A stretch of DNA of 8,436 nt from NCBI GenBank assembly GCA_937893735.1, contig CALBGD010000386.1, forward strand, positions 1-8,436. Direction: 5' to 3'. Position 1 is the stretch's first letter; each line of letters starts with the position of its first letter. The DNA comes from an uncultured Clostridia bacterium. GTDB lineage: Bacteria; Bacillota; Clostridia; Oscillospirales; Ruminococcaceae. The position numbers were made by a program, and so were the translations under genes. Below are positions 1 through 7,114 of this stretch, piece after piece. The notes below the pieces were generated by a model. That model saw only the letters and a list, made by a program, of their open reading frames with translations, had not been told where the DNA came from and ran no database searches.

Positions 1-736
1 CTCCACCGCCTGCCTTATCCAGAAGAAGATAGGCGCGGTGAATGCGGCGGCATTCGACGTTAACAGCGCCTGCACAGGCTTCATCACGGCGACCGACATT
101 GCGCAGAAGTACCTCGAAACGGGTCACTACAAGACGATCCTTGTCGTTGCCTGCGAGCGGCTGTCCAATCAGCTTGACTACACCGACCGTTCGATGTGCA
201 TACTATTCGGTGACGCGGCGGGAGCCGTTGTGTACCGCAAGTCCGACAAGCCGTTCTACTCCATGCTGGGCGCTGACGGCGACGAGTTCGAGGCGCTCTA
301 CTGCAAGATAAACTACGACCCGAACTGCCCATTCTTCGCAGAAAAGGACCAGCAGTGGGACGGAATTTTCGACACGCCGGAGAAGCAGAAGTACCTCCAG
401 AGCGACGGACACGCGGTCTACAAGTTCGCGGTGAACGCCATGGCGAACGCCGTTAAGAACGTTGCAGAGCAGGGCGGCTACGACATAAACGACCTCGACA
501 TCGTTATTCCGCATCAGGCGAACCTCCGCATAATAAAGAAAGCCACCGAGATTCTCGGCATTCCCGAGGAAAAGGTGTACACCAACATCGAGCGCATGGG
601 CAATGTTTCCAGCGCGTGCATTCCCGTGTGCCTTGACGAAATGCGCAGGGCCGGCAGGGTGAAGCCCAGCATGAAGGTATGCTTCGTGGGCTTCGGCGCG
701 GGACTCACCTACGGCGCGCTCATATTCGAGACATGA
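1..736 (+). CDS. fabH: 3-oxoacyl-ACP synthase III (KAS III), 5'-truncated by window edge
   Basis: The enzyme starts fatty-acid chains by condensing an acyl-CoA primer with malonyl-ACP in the cytoplasm. The reading frame is open from base 2, and about 244 residues are present of a usual 310-330, so the N-terminal quarter lies outside the window. The GTG at 38 is inside the conserved core (the frame upstream reads STACLIQKKIGA) and is not the start. All three catalytic residues of the family are visible: Cys in NSACTGF (71-73), His in IPHQAN (512-514) and Asn in MGNVSSA (602-604). The C-terminus has the family's glycine-rich GFGAGLTYG strand. The segment after the Asn reads SSACIP rather than the commoner SAASIP, a mild variation. 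It is the first visible gene of the operon, 30 nt before fabG. The family call is firm; primer preference (acetyl or branched) cannot be read from this fragment. Confidence 0.96.
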   Translation, partial: STACLIQKKIGAVNAAAFDVNSACTGFITATDIAQKYLETGHYKTILVVACERLSNQLDYTDRSMCILFGDAAGAVVYRKSDKPFYSMLGADGDEFEALYCKINYDPNCPFFAEKDQQWDGIFDTPEKQKYLQSDGHAVYKFAVNAMANAVKNVAEQGGYDINDLDIVIPHQANLRIIKKATEILGIPEEKVYTNIERMGNVSSACIPVCLDEMRRAGRVKPSMKVCFVGFGAGLTYGALIFET

Positions 737-766
737 TTCAGGACGCAGACGAAAGGATAGAATAAT

Positions 767-1507
767 ATGGCAACAGCGATAATCACCGGCTCCAGCCGCG
801 GAATAGGCGCGGCGATAGCAAAGCGCCTTGCAAAGGACGGCTTCGACATAATCATCAACGACGTATCTCAGGAGATACTCGACACCGCAGGAAACGAGGT
901 CGCAGAGGAATGCCGCGCTCTCGGAGTGCGCGCAGAGTGCTACGCGGCGGACGTTTCCGATTACTCCCAGTGCGAGGCAATGGTGAAGTGGGCAAAGGAG
1001 AGCTTCGGCACCATCGACGTGCTGATAAACAACGCAGGGATCACCCGCGACGGCCTTATGGCGCAGATGAGCGAGGAGAACTACGACCTCGTTATCCGCG
1101 TTAACCAGAAGTCCGTGTTCAACATGACAAAGTTGGTGGGCAAGGTAATGATACGCCAGAGAAGCGGCAGGATAGTAAACCTCGCCTCCGTTGCGGGACT
1201 TTACGGCAACCCCGGTCAGATGAACTACTCCGCTTCCAAGGGCGCGATAATCGCGATGACCAAGACCACCGCCAAGGAGCTCGGAAGCCGCGGAATAAAC
1301 TGCAACGCAGTGGCTCCGGGATTCATTCAGACCCCGATGACAGACAAGCTCACCGAGGAACAGCGCGCCGCAATGCTGGCCCAGATAGCAATGAAGCGCT
1401 ACGGTCAGCCCGAGGAGATAGCCGGCGTTGTATCTTTCCTGTGCAGCCCGGATTCTTCCTACGTTACAGGACAGATAATCGAGATAAGCGGCGGACTGAG
1501 TATGTGA
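767..1507 (+). CDS. fabG: 3-oxoacyl-ACP reductase (short-chain dehydrogenase family)
   Basis: It catalyses NADPH-dependent reduction of 3-ketoacyl-ACP to 3-hydroxyacyl-ACP, the first reduction of each elongation cycle. The 246-residue protein has the normal FabG length. The nucleotide-binding loop TGSSRGIG is at residues 7-14, NNAG at 88-91, the structural/catalytic Asn at 113, and the catalytic Ser141, Tyr154 and Lys158 in the YxxxK motif (YSASK). The C-terminal VTGQIIEISGG matches the family's tetramer-interface end. A GAAAGGA ribosome site at 751-757 lies about 9 nt before the ATG. Many SDR enzymes share these motifs, but the position between fabH and fabF makes FabG by far the best call. 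It is followed by an unusually long gap of 298 nt holding a repeat element. Confidence 0.97.
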   Translation: MATAIITGSSRGIGAAIAKRLAKDGFDIIINDVSQEILDTAGNEVAEECRALGVRAECYAADVSDYSQCEAMVKWAKESFGTIDVLINNAGITRDGLMAQMSEENYDLVIRVNQKSVFNMTKLVGKVMIRQRSGRIVNLASVAGLYGNPGQMNYSASKGAIIAMTKTTAKELGSRGINCNAVAPGFIQTPMTDKLTEEQRAAMLAQIAMKRYGQPEEIAGVVSFLCSPDSSYVTGQIIEISGGLSM

Positions 1508-1529
1508 TTATATTTCAAATCCCCCGTAG

Positions 1530-1549
1530 GGGAGGGGCTTGCCCCTCCC
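1530..1549. repeat. Left-arm perfect palindrome of the nested repeat
   Basis: The 9-bp arms GGGAGGGGC and GCCCCTCCC are separated by TT. It would form a very stable hairpin in RNA. The sequence downstream is GGAAAAATTAA rather than a T-tract, arguing against an intrinsic terminator for fabG. Confidence 0.9.
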
Positions 1550-1591
1550 GGAAAAATTAAATAAACCCGGAAAACGCATTTCACGCATTAA

Positions 1592-1744
1592 AGGGCGGGA
1601 GGGGCAAACAGGACGTTTGTCCAAACCGCCCCAAAGCGCGGCAAGGACGCCGCGCAACATAGGGCGGGAGGGGCAAACACGATGTTTGCCCACACGCACC
1701 CAAGCGGCGCAAGGACGCGCCGCATATAAGGGCGGGAGGGGCAA
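1592..1744. repeat. Tandem imperfect direct repeats, 68-69 bp period
   Basis: Two full units start at 1592 and 1661, and a partial third starts at 1729; each opens with AGGGCGGGAGGGGCAA. Later parts of the units also correspond: CGTTTGTCC with TGTTTGCCC, then a GCGCGGCAAGGACGC segment with GCGGCGCAAGGACGC. Differences between units partly preserve base pairing: unit 2 has the perfect hairpin GGGCAAACA-cga-TGTTTGCCC (1671-1691), while unit 1 has the weaker equivalent with a CAAAC/GTTTG core. Confidence 0.8.
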
Positions 1745-1753
1745 GCCCCTCCC
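1734..1753. repeat. Right-arm perfect palindrome of the nested repeat
   Basis: GGGAGGGGC and GCCCCTCCC flank AA. It is the reverse complement of the left-arm palindrome at 1530-1549, so the two ends could pair with each other over 25 bp as well as each folding alone. It is followed by CTACAAACAAAAATC, not a T-tract. Confidence 0.9.
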
Positions 1754-1789
1754 CTACAAACAAAAATCTAATCAACATCTACATTAGTT

Positions 1790-1795
1790 GGAGGA
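1790..1795 (+). promoter_or_regulatory. Ribosome binding site that sets the fabF start
   Basis: GGAGGA lies 10 nt before the ATG at 1806. The in-frame TTG at 1788 overlaps this site and cannot sensibly be the start; using the ATG also brings FabF active-site numbering into line with the E. coli enzyme. Confidence 0.88.
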
Positions 1796-1805
1796 ACAAC
1801 GTTTA

Positions 1806-3047
1806 ATGGATAGACGAGTGGTAATAACCGGACTTGGCGCAGTCACCCCCTGCGGAAATTCCCCCGAGGAGCTCTGGAACAGCCTTATTGCCGGAAAGCA
1901 CGGCTTCGAGCTGGCTCCGTGGTTCCCGGATCAGGAGCCTGACAACCTTTCGGTAGTGGCAAGGGTAAAGAATTTCGACCCGTCCGAGTACTTCGATAAA
2001 AAGGAGCTCCGCCGCAACGACGTTATCGTTCAGTACGCGGTATACTGCGCAATGCAGGCTCTCAGGGACGCAGGCACCGACCTTAAGGACATCGACCCCT
2101 ACCGCGTTGGCGTAGTTATCGGCAGCGGAATCGGCGGCATCTACACCACCGAGGAGGAAATGCAGAACTACCACAAAAAGGGCAACAAGCGCGTGGGAGT
2201 TTTCACCATCACCAAGATGATAGGCAACATGGCGGCGGGCGAAGTCGCTATACGCACCGGCTTCAAGGGAAGCAACTTCTGCGTTACCACAGCCTGTGCA
2301 AGCGGAACTCAGTCCATCGGCGAGGCTTTCCGCTCCATCAAGCACGGCTATCTTGACGCGGCTATCGCGGGCGGAACCGAGCACAGCGACATCGGCTTCT
2401 GCTACGCTTCGTTCAACAATATGCACGCCATTACACGCTCCACAGACGTTGACAGAGCCTCCATTCCGTTTGACGCGGAGAGAAGCGGCTTCGTCCTCGG
2501 CGACGGCTGCGGACTCCTCGTGCTGGAGGAATACGAGCACGCAAAGGCGCGCGGCGCGAAGATATACGCGGAGATCTGCGGCTACGGCAGCACCTGCGAC
2601 GCATACCACGAAACCAGCCCCGACCCCGAGGGCAAGGGCGGCGCAATGGCTATGAAGCTCGCATATGAGGAAGCCGGAATGAAGCCGGAGGACATCAACT
2701 ATATCAACGCCCACGGAACCTCCACCGCCATGAATGACCGCACCGAAACTATGGCAGTAAAGATCGCTTTCGGCGAACACGCAAAGGATATCGCGATAAA
2801 CTCCACCAAGTCCATGACCGGACACCTGCTCGGCGCCGCAGGCGGCGTTGAGGCGGTAGTCACCGCAATGTCCATAAAGAACGGAAAGGTCCACCAGACC
2901 ATCGGATACAAGGTTCCCGACCCGGAGTGCGACCTCGACTACGTTACAGAGGGCGCCCGCGATATGAAGATAACCGGCGCGCTCAGCAATTCGCTTGGCT
3001 TCGGCGGACACAACGGCTGCATCTGTATGCGCCCCGTGCAGGACTGA
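1806..3047 (+). CDS. fabF: 3-oxoacyl-ACP synthase II (KAS II)
   Basis: It elongates acyl-ACP by decarboxylative condensation with malonyl-ACP. From the ATG at 1806 the protein is 413 residues, the usual FabF length. The N-terminus RRVVITGLGAVTP is typical. The catalytic nucleophile is Cys164 (TTACASGTQS), with His303 (INAHGTST), Lys335 and His340 (TKSMTGHLLGAAGG); these match the family's Cys-His-His triad plus Lys almost residue for residue with E. coli FabF (163/303/335/340). The C-terminal NSLGFGGHNG carries the gating Phe loop. The middle region (GGTEHSDIGFCYASFNNM) and the GDG in place of the common GEG are somewhat divergent. The longer in-frame reading from TTG 1788 is rejected because it would sit on the ribosome site. 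It is separated from fabG by the repeat element but only 18 nt from accB. Confidence 0.96.
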   Translation: MDRRVVITGLGAVTPCGNSPEELWNSLIAGKHGFELAPWFPDQEPDNLSVVARVKNFDPSEYFDKKELRRNDVIVQYAVYCAMQALRDAGTDLKDIDPYRVGVVIGSGIGGIYTTEEEMQNYHKKGNKRVGVFTITKMIGNMAAGEVAIRTGFKGSNFCVTTACASGTQSIGEAFRSIKHGYLDAAIAGGTEHSDIGFCYASFNNMHAITRSTDVDRASIPFDAERSGFVLGDGCGLLVLEEYEHAKARGAKIYAEICGYGSTCDAYHETSPDPEGKGGAMAMKLAYEEAGMKPEDINYINAHGTSTAMNDRTETMAVKIAFGEHAKDIAINSTKSMTGHLLGAAGGVEAVVTAMSIKNGKVHQTIGYKVPDPECDLDYVTEGARDMKITGALSNSLGFGGHNGCICMRPVQD

Positions 3048-3065
3048 TACGGAAAGGAGTACAGC

Positions 3066-3533
3066 ATGAACAAGGAATCCGTAAGACCCATTGAGGACAC
3101 CATCGAGTGCATCGAAGCGCTCGCTGAAATAGTAAAGAAGAACGACCTCGGAAAGATACGCGTAAGCACAGACGAGGTTGAAATAGTCATCGAGGGCAGA
3201 CCCTGCCCGCCTCCCATGCCGGTTATGGGCGTGCCCGCAGCGGCTCCCGCACAGGCAGCTCCCGCAGCGCAGGCTCCGGCGGCTGAGACCCCGGTATCCG
3301 GAAACATCGTGACCTCTCCGATAGTCGGAACGTTCTACGCTTCCCCCTCCCCGGAGAAGCCCGCGTTCGTCAAGGTCGGCGATACCGTTAACACCGGCGA
3401 CGTAGTGTGCATCATCGAGAGCATGAAGCTCATGAACGAGATAAACAGCGAGTTCAGCGGAAAGGTCGCTGAGATATACGTCAAGGACGGTCAGGCTGTT
3501 GAATACGGTCAGAAGCTGATGAGAATTGAGTAA
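3066..3533 (+). CDS. accB: Acetyl-CoA carboxylase biotin carboxyl carrier protein
   Basis: The protein carries the biotin that shuttles CO2 between biotin carboxylase (AccC) and the carboxyltransferase (AccD/AccA). At 155 residues it is a normal BCCP. An N-terminal acidic/helical part (1-46) is followed by a Pro/Ala-rich flexible linker (about 47-77) and a C-terminal biotinyl domain (about 80-155). The biotinylated lysine is Lys121 in [11 protein letters not shown]; the family consensus is usually EAMKM, so Ser and Leu flank the Met-Lys pair here. The segment [16 protein letters not shown] (88-103) matches the 'thumb' typical of bacterial AccB rather than of lipoyl domains. An AAGGAG site at 3054-3059 lies 6 nt before the ATG. 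It is 18 nt after fabF and 10 nt before fabZ, so almost certainly cotranscribed. Confidence 0.97.
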   Translation: MNKESVRPIEDTIECIEALAEIVKKNDLGKIRVSTDEVEIVIEGRPCPPPMPVMGVPAAAPAQAAPAAQAPAAETPVSGNIVTSPIVGTFYASPSPEKPAFVKVGDTVNTGDVVCIIESMKLMNEINSEFSGKVAEIYVKDGQAVEYGQKLMRIE

Positions 3534-3537
3534 GGAG
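3532..3537 (+). promoter_or_regulatory. Ribosome binding site that sets the fabZ start
   Basis: AAGGAG overlaps the accB stop codon (TAA at 3531-3533) and lies 6 nt before the ATG at 3544. It rules out the in-frame TTG at 3526, which lies inside the end of accB and upstream of this site. Confidence 0.88.
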
Positions 3538-3543
3538 ACCGCC

Positions 3544-3993
3544 ATGACACTTAACCTCGAACAGATAAAGGAAATAATCCCGCACCGCGACCCGTTCCTG
3601 CTTATAGACGAAGTCACCGAGCTGGAGCCGGGGGTCAGCGTCACCGCGAAGAAGTACCTCAAGCCGGACGAATACTGGTTCAAGGGGCACTTCCCGGGAC
3701 AGCCGGTACAGCCGGGAGTCCTCATGATTGAGATGCTGGCACAGGCGGGAGCTGTATGCGCCCTCAGCCTTCCTGAGAACAAGGGAAAGATTGCTTTCTT
3801 CGCCGGCATAGACAAGGCGAGATTCCGCGGGACAGTGCTCCCCGGCGACACGCTGGAGCTTCACGTCACCATGACGAAGAAGAAGGGCCCGATAGGCTTC
3901 GGCGACGCTGTTGCGACAGTAAACGGCAAGAAGGTCGTCACCGCTGAGATATCCTTCGCAGTGGCAGACCCCGCCCCCACAAAGTCTGAATAA
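3544..3993 (+). CDS. fabZ: 3-hydroxyacyl-ACP dehydratase
   Basis: It removes water from 3-hydroxyacyl-ACP to give trans-2-enoyl-ACP. The 149-residue protein has a single hot-dog fold of usual FabZ length. The N-terminal [15 protein letters not shown] signature is at about 8-22. The catalytic pair is His49 in [13 protein letters not shown] and Glu63 in [10 protein letters not shown], the same numbering as the well-studied Pseudomonas FabZ. The glutamate, rather than FabA's aspartate, and the length favour FabZ over FabA, so isomerase activity for unsaturated fatty acids is not indicated. The start is set by the AAGGAG at 3532-3537. It sits between accB and accC, an order well known from Firmicutes FASII clusters, with a 16-nt gap to accC. 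Confidence 0.97.
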   Translation: MTLNLEQIKEIIPHRDPFLLIDEVTELEPGVSVTAKKYLKPDEYWFKGHFPGQPVQPGVLMIEMLAQAGAVCALSLPENKGKIAFFAGIDKARFRGTVLPGDTLELHVTMTKKKGPIGFGDAVATVNGKKVVTAEISFAVADPAPTKSE

Positions 3994-4009
3994 ATCTGGA
4001 GCTGACAGA

Positions 4010-5359
4010 ATGTTTAACAAGATACTTATTGCAAACCGGGGCGAGATAGCCATACGCATAATGCGCGCCTGCCGCGAGCTTGGAATAAAGACGGTCGCGG
4101 TGTACTCCGAGGCTGACCGCACCGCGCTCCACGCGCAGATAGCGGACGAAGCCGTGTGCATAGGCCCGGCGGCATCCAAGGACAGCTACCTGAACACCAA
4201 GGCGATAATCGCCGCGTGCGAGATAACCCACGCGCAGGCGATACACCCGGGCTTCGGATTCCTTTCCGAGAACGCGGATTTCGCGCGGCTGTGCAGGACC
4301 TGCGGCATAACGTTCATAGGCCCCTCCCCGGAGGTAATGGACGCCATGGGCGACAAGGCCTCCGCAAAGCAGACAATGATATCTGCGGGAGTGCCGGTCG
4401 TACCCGGCTCCGACGGGATAGTCCCCACCATCGAGGAAGCCCGTAAGGTTGCCGCCGAGATAGGCTACCCGGTCATGATAAAGGCGACTGCCGGCGGCGG
4501 CGGCCGCGGAATACGCCTTGCAGAGAGCGAGGAGCACCTCGAGCAGCAGTACCTTGCGGCTCAGCAGGAGGCTCTCGCGTGCTTCGGCAACGGTGACGTA
4601 TACATTGAAAAGTTCATCATAAACCCGCGCCACGTGGAGATACAGCTCCTTGCTGACAACTACGGCAATGTGGTGCACCTCGGCGAGCGCGAGTGCTCCC
4701 TCCAGCGGCACAACCAGAAGGTGCTGGAGGAAAGCCCCAGCCCCATCATGACCCCGGAGCTCCGCGAGAGAATGGGCTCTGCGGCGGTGGCTGCGGCAAA
4801 GATCAGCGGCTATCAGAACGCGGGCACGATAGAGTTCCTTGTTGATAAGGACAGGAATTTCTACTTCATGGAGATGAACACCCGTATTCAGGTGGAGCAC
4901 CCGGTAACGGAGCTCGTCACCGGAATTGACCTCGTAAAGGCGCAGATACGCGTTGCGGCGGGCGAAAAGCTGTGGCTCACACAGGACGATGTGAAGCTCA
5001 CCGGACACGCGATAGAGTGCCGCATAAACGCGGAGGACCCGCGCCACAACTTCCGTCCCTGCCCCGGAAAGATACGCACCATGCACACTCCGGGCGGCTT
5101 CGGCGTGAGAATAGACAGCGCGGCGTATGTCGGCTATGAGATACCGCCCTACTACGACAGCATGATAGCAAAGCTGCTGGTAAAGGCTCCCACGCGTGAA
5201 GAGGCGATAATGAAGATGAAGGTCGCCCTGTCGGAGCTCATAATCGACGGCGTAGAAACGAACATAGATTTCCAGCTCTGCCTGCTGAAAGACCCGGATT
5301 TCGAGGCGGGCAATTTCGATATCGGTTTCCTGAACCGCAAGAATGTGATGGGGGAGTGA
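4010..5359 (+). CDS. accC: Acetyl-CoA carboxylase, biotin carboxylase subunit
   Basis: It uses ATP and bicarbonate to carboxylate the biotin on AccB. At 449 residues it has exactly the length of E. coli AccC. The N-terminal domain opens [15 protein letters not shown]. The ATP-grasp domain carries Lys116, Lys158, the glycine-rich AGGGGRG loop (161-167), His208-Val-Glu210 and Lys237. The metal and active-site residues Glu275, Glu288, Asn290, Arg292, Gln294, Val295, Glu296 and Arg338 are present ([15 protein letters not shown] and CRINAEDP). There is no fused BCCP or carboxyltransferase domain, so this is the stand-alone subunit and not pyruvate or propionyl-CoA carboxylase; linkage to accB/D/A supports this. 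TGGAG at 3997-4001 lies 8 nt before the ATG. Its stop is 5 nt before accD, and its last codons include the accD ribosome site. Confidence 0.98.
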   Translation: MFNKILIANRGEIAIRIMRACRELGIKTVAVYSEADRTALHAQIADEAVCIGPAASKDSYLNTKAIIAACEITHAQAIHPGFGFLSENADFARLCRTCGITFIGPSPEVMDAMGDKASAKQTMISAGVPVVPGSDGIVPTIEEARKVAAEIGYPVMIKATAGGGGRGIRLAESEEHLEQQYLAAQQEALACFGNGDVYIEKFIINPRHVEIQLLADNYGNVVHLGERECSLQRHNQKVLEESPSPIMTPELRERMGSAAVAAAKISGYQNAGTIEFLVDKDRNFYFMEMNTRIQVEHPVTELVTGIDLVKAQIRVAAGEKLWLTQDDVKLTGHAIECRINAEDPRHNFRPCPGKIRTMHTPGGFGVRIDSAAYVGYEIPPYYDSMIAKLLVKAPTREEAIMKMKVALSELIIDGVETNIDFQLCLLKDPDFEAGNFDIGFLNRKNVMGE

Positions 5360-5364
5360 GCTGA

Positions 5365-6246
5365 ATGGCAATAGAAGATCTGTTCAAAATCGTCAAGGAG
5401 CGCTTCGTTTCCGAGCAGCCCGCGGCCGCCCCGGCGGGGGACGTTGAGATCCCGCAGGATCTGCTGTTCAAGTGCCCGCGCTGCGGCGGAGTGGTATACA
5501 ACCGCGAATTCACGGCGGCTATGAAGGTCTGCCCGAAGTGCAACTACCACGCGCGCCTCACATGGCAGGAGCGCCTTGATCTCACCGCAGACAAGGACAG
5601 CTTTGTCGAGCTTGACGCGGATATGAAGTCGCTGAATCCTATCGGCTTCCCGAAGTACGAGGAAAAGATAGCGAAAATGCAGCAGCAGTGCGACATGAAC
5701 GACGCGATAAAGACCGGCGTGTGCACTATCCGCGGCTACCGCACGGTTATCGGCATTATGGATTCCCATTTCTTCATGGCGAGCATGGGAAGCGTTGTTG
5801 GCGAGAAGATCGCGCGCGCTTTCGAGTACGCCACGGAGCATAATCTTCCGGTCGTGATGTTCACGGCTTCCGGCGGTGCAAGAATGCAGGAGGGCATAAT
5901 CTCCCTCATGCAGATGGCTAAGACCAGCGGCGCGGTGAAGCGCCACAGCGACGCGGGCGGGCTTTACATCACGGTAATGACCGACCCCACCACCGGCGGA
6001 GTTACGGCTTCCTTCGCGAGCCTCGGCGACATCATTCTTGCCGAGCCGAAGGTGCTTATCGGCTTCGCGGGCAGACGCGTTATACAGGACACTATCCGCC
6101 AGCGGCTTCCGGACGACTTCCAGTCGGCGGAGTTCCAGCAGGAATGCGGATTTGTTGATATGATAGTCGAGCGCGGCATGATGAGAAAGCGCATTTCAAA
6201 TATTCTGAAGCTGCACGGCTTCCCGAAGGAGGCTTACAGAAGATGA
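5365..6246 (+). CDS. accD: Acetyl-CoA carboxylase carboxyltransferase subunit beta
   Basis: With AccA it transfers the carboxyl group from carboxybiotin to acetyl-CoA, giving malonyl-CoA. The 293-residue protein has the beta-subunit N-terminal zinc ribbon: Cys37-x2-Cys40 and Cys56-x2-Cys59 (FKCPRCGG and VCPKCNY). The crotonase-like core follows, with MGSVVGEKIARAFEYA (141-156), the oxyanion-type ASGGARMQEG (168-177) and TDPTTGGVTASFA (206-218). A GGGGAG ribosome site at 5351-5356 is embedded in the end of accC. The ATG of accA overlaps its stop codon (ATGA at 6243-6246), a typical arrangement for coupling translation of the two subunits of an alpha2beta2 enzyme. Confidence 0.98.
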   Translation: MAIEDLFKIVKERFVSEQPAAAPAGDVEIPQDLLFKCPRCGGVVYNREFTAAMKVCPKCNYHARLTWQERLDLTADKDSFVELDADMKSLNPIGFPKYEEKIAKMQQQCDMNDAIKTGVCTIRGYRTVIGIMDSHFFMASMGSVVGEKIARAFEYATEHNLPVVMFTASGGARMQEGIISLMQMAKTSGAVKRHSDAGGLYITVMTDPTTGGVTASFASLGDIILAEPKVLIGFAGRRVIQDTIRQRLPDDFQSAEFQQECGFVDMIVERGMMRKRISNILKLHGFPKEAYRR

Positions 6247-7046
6247 GCAATTTAACAGCCTGCGAAAGACTTGAGCTTATCCGCCACAAGGACAGACCCA
6301 CGGTGAACGACTATATCCCGGCGATGTTCACGCGGTTCATGGAGTTCCACGGCGACCGCCTTTACGGCGACGACGCGGCGATAATCGGCGGCATTGGCTA
6401 CCTCAGCGATACCCCGGTGACTGTCATCGCGCAGGTAAAGGGGCGCAACCTCGAGGAGAACAAGCGCTCGAATTTCTCCATGCCCCACCCGGAGGGCTAC
6501 CGCAAGGCGCTCCGTCTGGCGAAGCAGGCGGAGAAATTCCACCGCCCGGTGATATGCCTTGTGGACACTCCCGGCGCATTCTGCGGCGTGGAGGCGGAGC
6601 AGCGCGGACAGGGCGAGGCGATAGCGCGCAACCTCTACGAATTCATGACGCTTAAGACCCCGGTGATATCGGTGATACTGGGCGAGGGCGGTTCCGGCGG
6701 AGCACTGGCGCTTGCAGTCTGTGATGAGCTCGCGATGCTGGAGAACGCGCTGTACTCGGTAATAAGCCCGCGCGGCGCGGCTTCCATTCTGTGGAAGGAC
6801 GGTACCAAGGAGAAAGAGGCCTGCGAGCTGCTTAAGATAACCGCCGAGGACCTGATGGAATTCGGCGTGTGCGACAAAATAATCGCGGAGCCCACCGGCG
6901 GCGCCCAGAACAGCAAGGAGCAGACTGCGGACAATATCTACGAGTATCTTGTTGACGCGGTTTACAGGCTCTGCGGAACAGATATTCAGACGCTTCTCGA
7001 CAGGCGTTATGACAAATTTAGAAAAATTGGTATGTTTACCGAATAA
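6243..7046 (+). CDS. accA: Acetyl-CoA carboxylase carboxyltransferase subunit alpha
   Basis: It is the partner of AccD in the carboxyltransferase. The 267-residue protein is shorter than E. coli AccA (319), lacking most of the N-terminal helical extension, as in the short forms of some other Firmicutes. Alpha-subunit motifs include FHGDRLYGDD (35-44), KGRNLEENKRSNFSMPHPEGYRKA (66-89 region), DTPGAFCGVEAEQRGQGEAIA (108-128 region) and GEGGSGGALAL (147-157). The conserved stretch usually written SPEG-ASILWKD appears as SPRGAASILWKD, with Arg177 in the Glu position. Translation probably depends on coupling to accD through the 4-nt overlap. It is the last gene of the tight gene run; no clear intrinsic terminator follows before the acpP promoter. 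Confidence 0.97.
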   Translation: MSNLTACERLELIRHKDRPTVNDYIPAMFTRFMEFHGDRLYGDDAAIIGGIGYLSDTPVTVIAQVKGRNLEENKRSNFSMPHPEGYRKALRLAKQAEKFHRPVICLVDTPGAFCGVEAEQRGQGEAIARNLYEFMTLKTPVISVILGEGGSGGALALAVCDELAMLENALYSVISPRGAASILWKDGTKEKEACELLKITAEDLMEFGVCDKIIAEPTGGAQNSKEQTADNIYEYLVDAVYRLCGTDIQTLLDRRYDKFRKIGMFTE

Positions 7047-7085
7047 ATTTGTAGAAAATTCTCTGCAAAAAATCGGTCTCAGGGC

Positions 7086-7114
7086 TTGATTATTTGGAGA
7101 GTATGTTATATAAT
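7086..7114 (+). promoter_or_regulatory. Predicted sigma-70 type promoter for acpP
   Basis: TTGATT at 7086-7091 and a perfect TATAAT at 7109-7114 are separated by exactly 17 nt, in a markedly AT-rich stretch of otherwise GC-rich DNA. The predicted start site near 7121 would give a leader of about 50 nt. It is the best promoter-like sequence I see in the window and would let acpP be made independently of the upstream operon. A second TATAAT at 7142-7147 has no good -35 partner. Confidence 0.75.

Larger units (their letters stand above)
1526..1757. repeat. Nested palindromic repeat element between fabG and fabF (MITE-like or clustered intergenic repeat)
   Basis: The gap 1508-1805 contains no credible gene. 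Its core is bounded by a perfect 25-bp inverted repeat (1526-1550 against 1733-1757). Each arm is itself built around a perfect palindrome, GGGAGGGGC-tt-GCCCCTCCC on the left and the same with aa on the right. Inside lie two direct repeat units of 68-69 bp beginning AGGGCGGGAGGGGCAA at 1592 and 1661, and a third start at 1729 that runs into the right arm. The GC-rich hairpins are not followed by T-runs on either strand, so they do not look like intrinsic terminators. There is no transposase and no convincing target-site duplication; AAATC occurs at 1517-1521 and 1764-1768 but is too short to weigh. The repeat structure is directly seen; mobility is only a hypothesis. Confidence 0.85.

Noticed and set aside
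1530..1549. Hairpin after fabG as an intrinsic terminator
   Set aside because: The stem is strong, but the following bases are GGAAAAATTAA with no T-tract, and fabF and acc genes continue downstream in the same direction.
1592..1757. CRISPR array
   Set aside because: Units are imperfect, of 68-69 bp, contiguous without unique spacers, and only two and a part in number; no cas genes are nearby.
1539..1787. An open frame through the repeat element on the plus strand, with GREGQT repeated and a GRGKPLPY end (and similar open frames on the minus strand)
   Set aside because: It lies wholly in the palindromic repeat, has no ribosome site at its start, and its apparent protein repeats simply follow from the DNA unit of 69 bp being a multiple of 3. 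Other frames are open over the same stretch too.
1768..1787. CTAAT...ATTAG inverted repeat before fabF as a FapR-type operator
   Set aside because: Arms are only 5 bp and oriented opposite to the TTAG...CTAA arrangement of FapR boxes; chance is sufficient.
1788..1805. TTG at 1788 as the fabF start
   Set aside because: It overlaps the GGAGGA ribosome site; ATG 1806 has proper spacing and gives standard FabF numbering.
1803..3851. Very long minus-strand open frame antisense to fabF, accB and fabZ, and similar minus-strand frames opposite accC, accD and accA
   Set aside because: These mirror the codon bias of the plus-strand genes, show no recognisable domain, and cross gene boundaries; the plus-strand proteins carry complete family motifs.
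7040..7080. Terminator between accA and acpP (ACCGA near 7038 with TCGGT near 7074)
   Set aside because: The pairing is 5 bp over a wide loop, with no T-tract after it; the inner AGAAAATTCT pairing is also weak.
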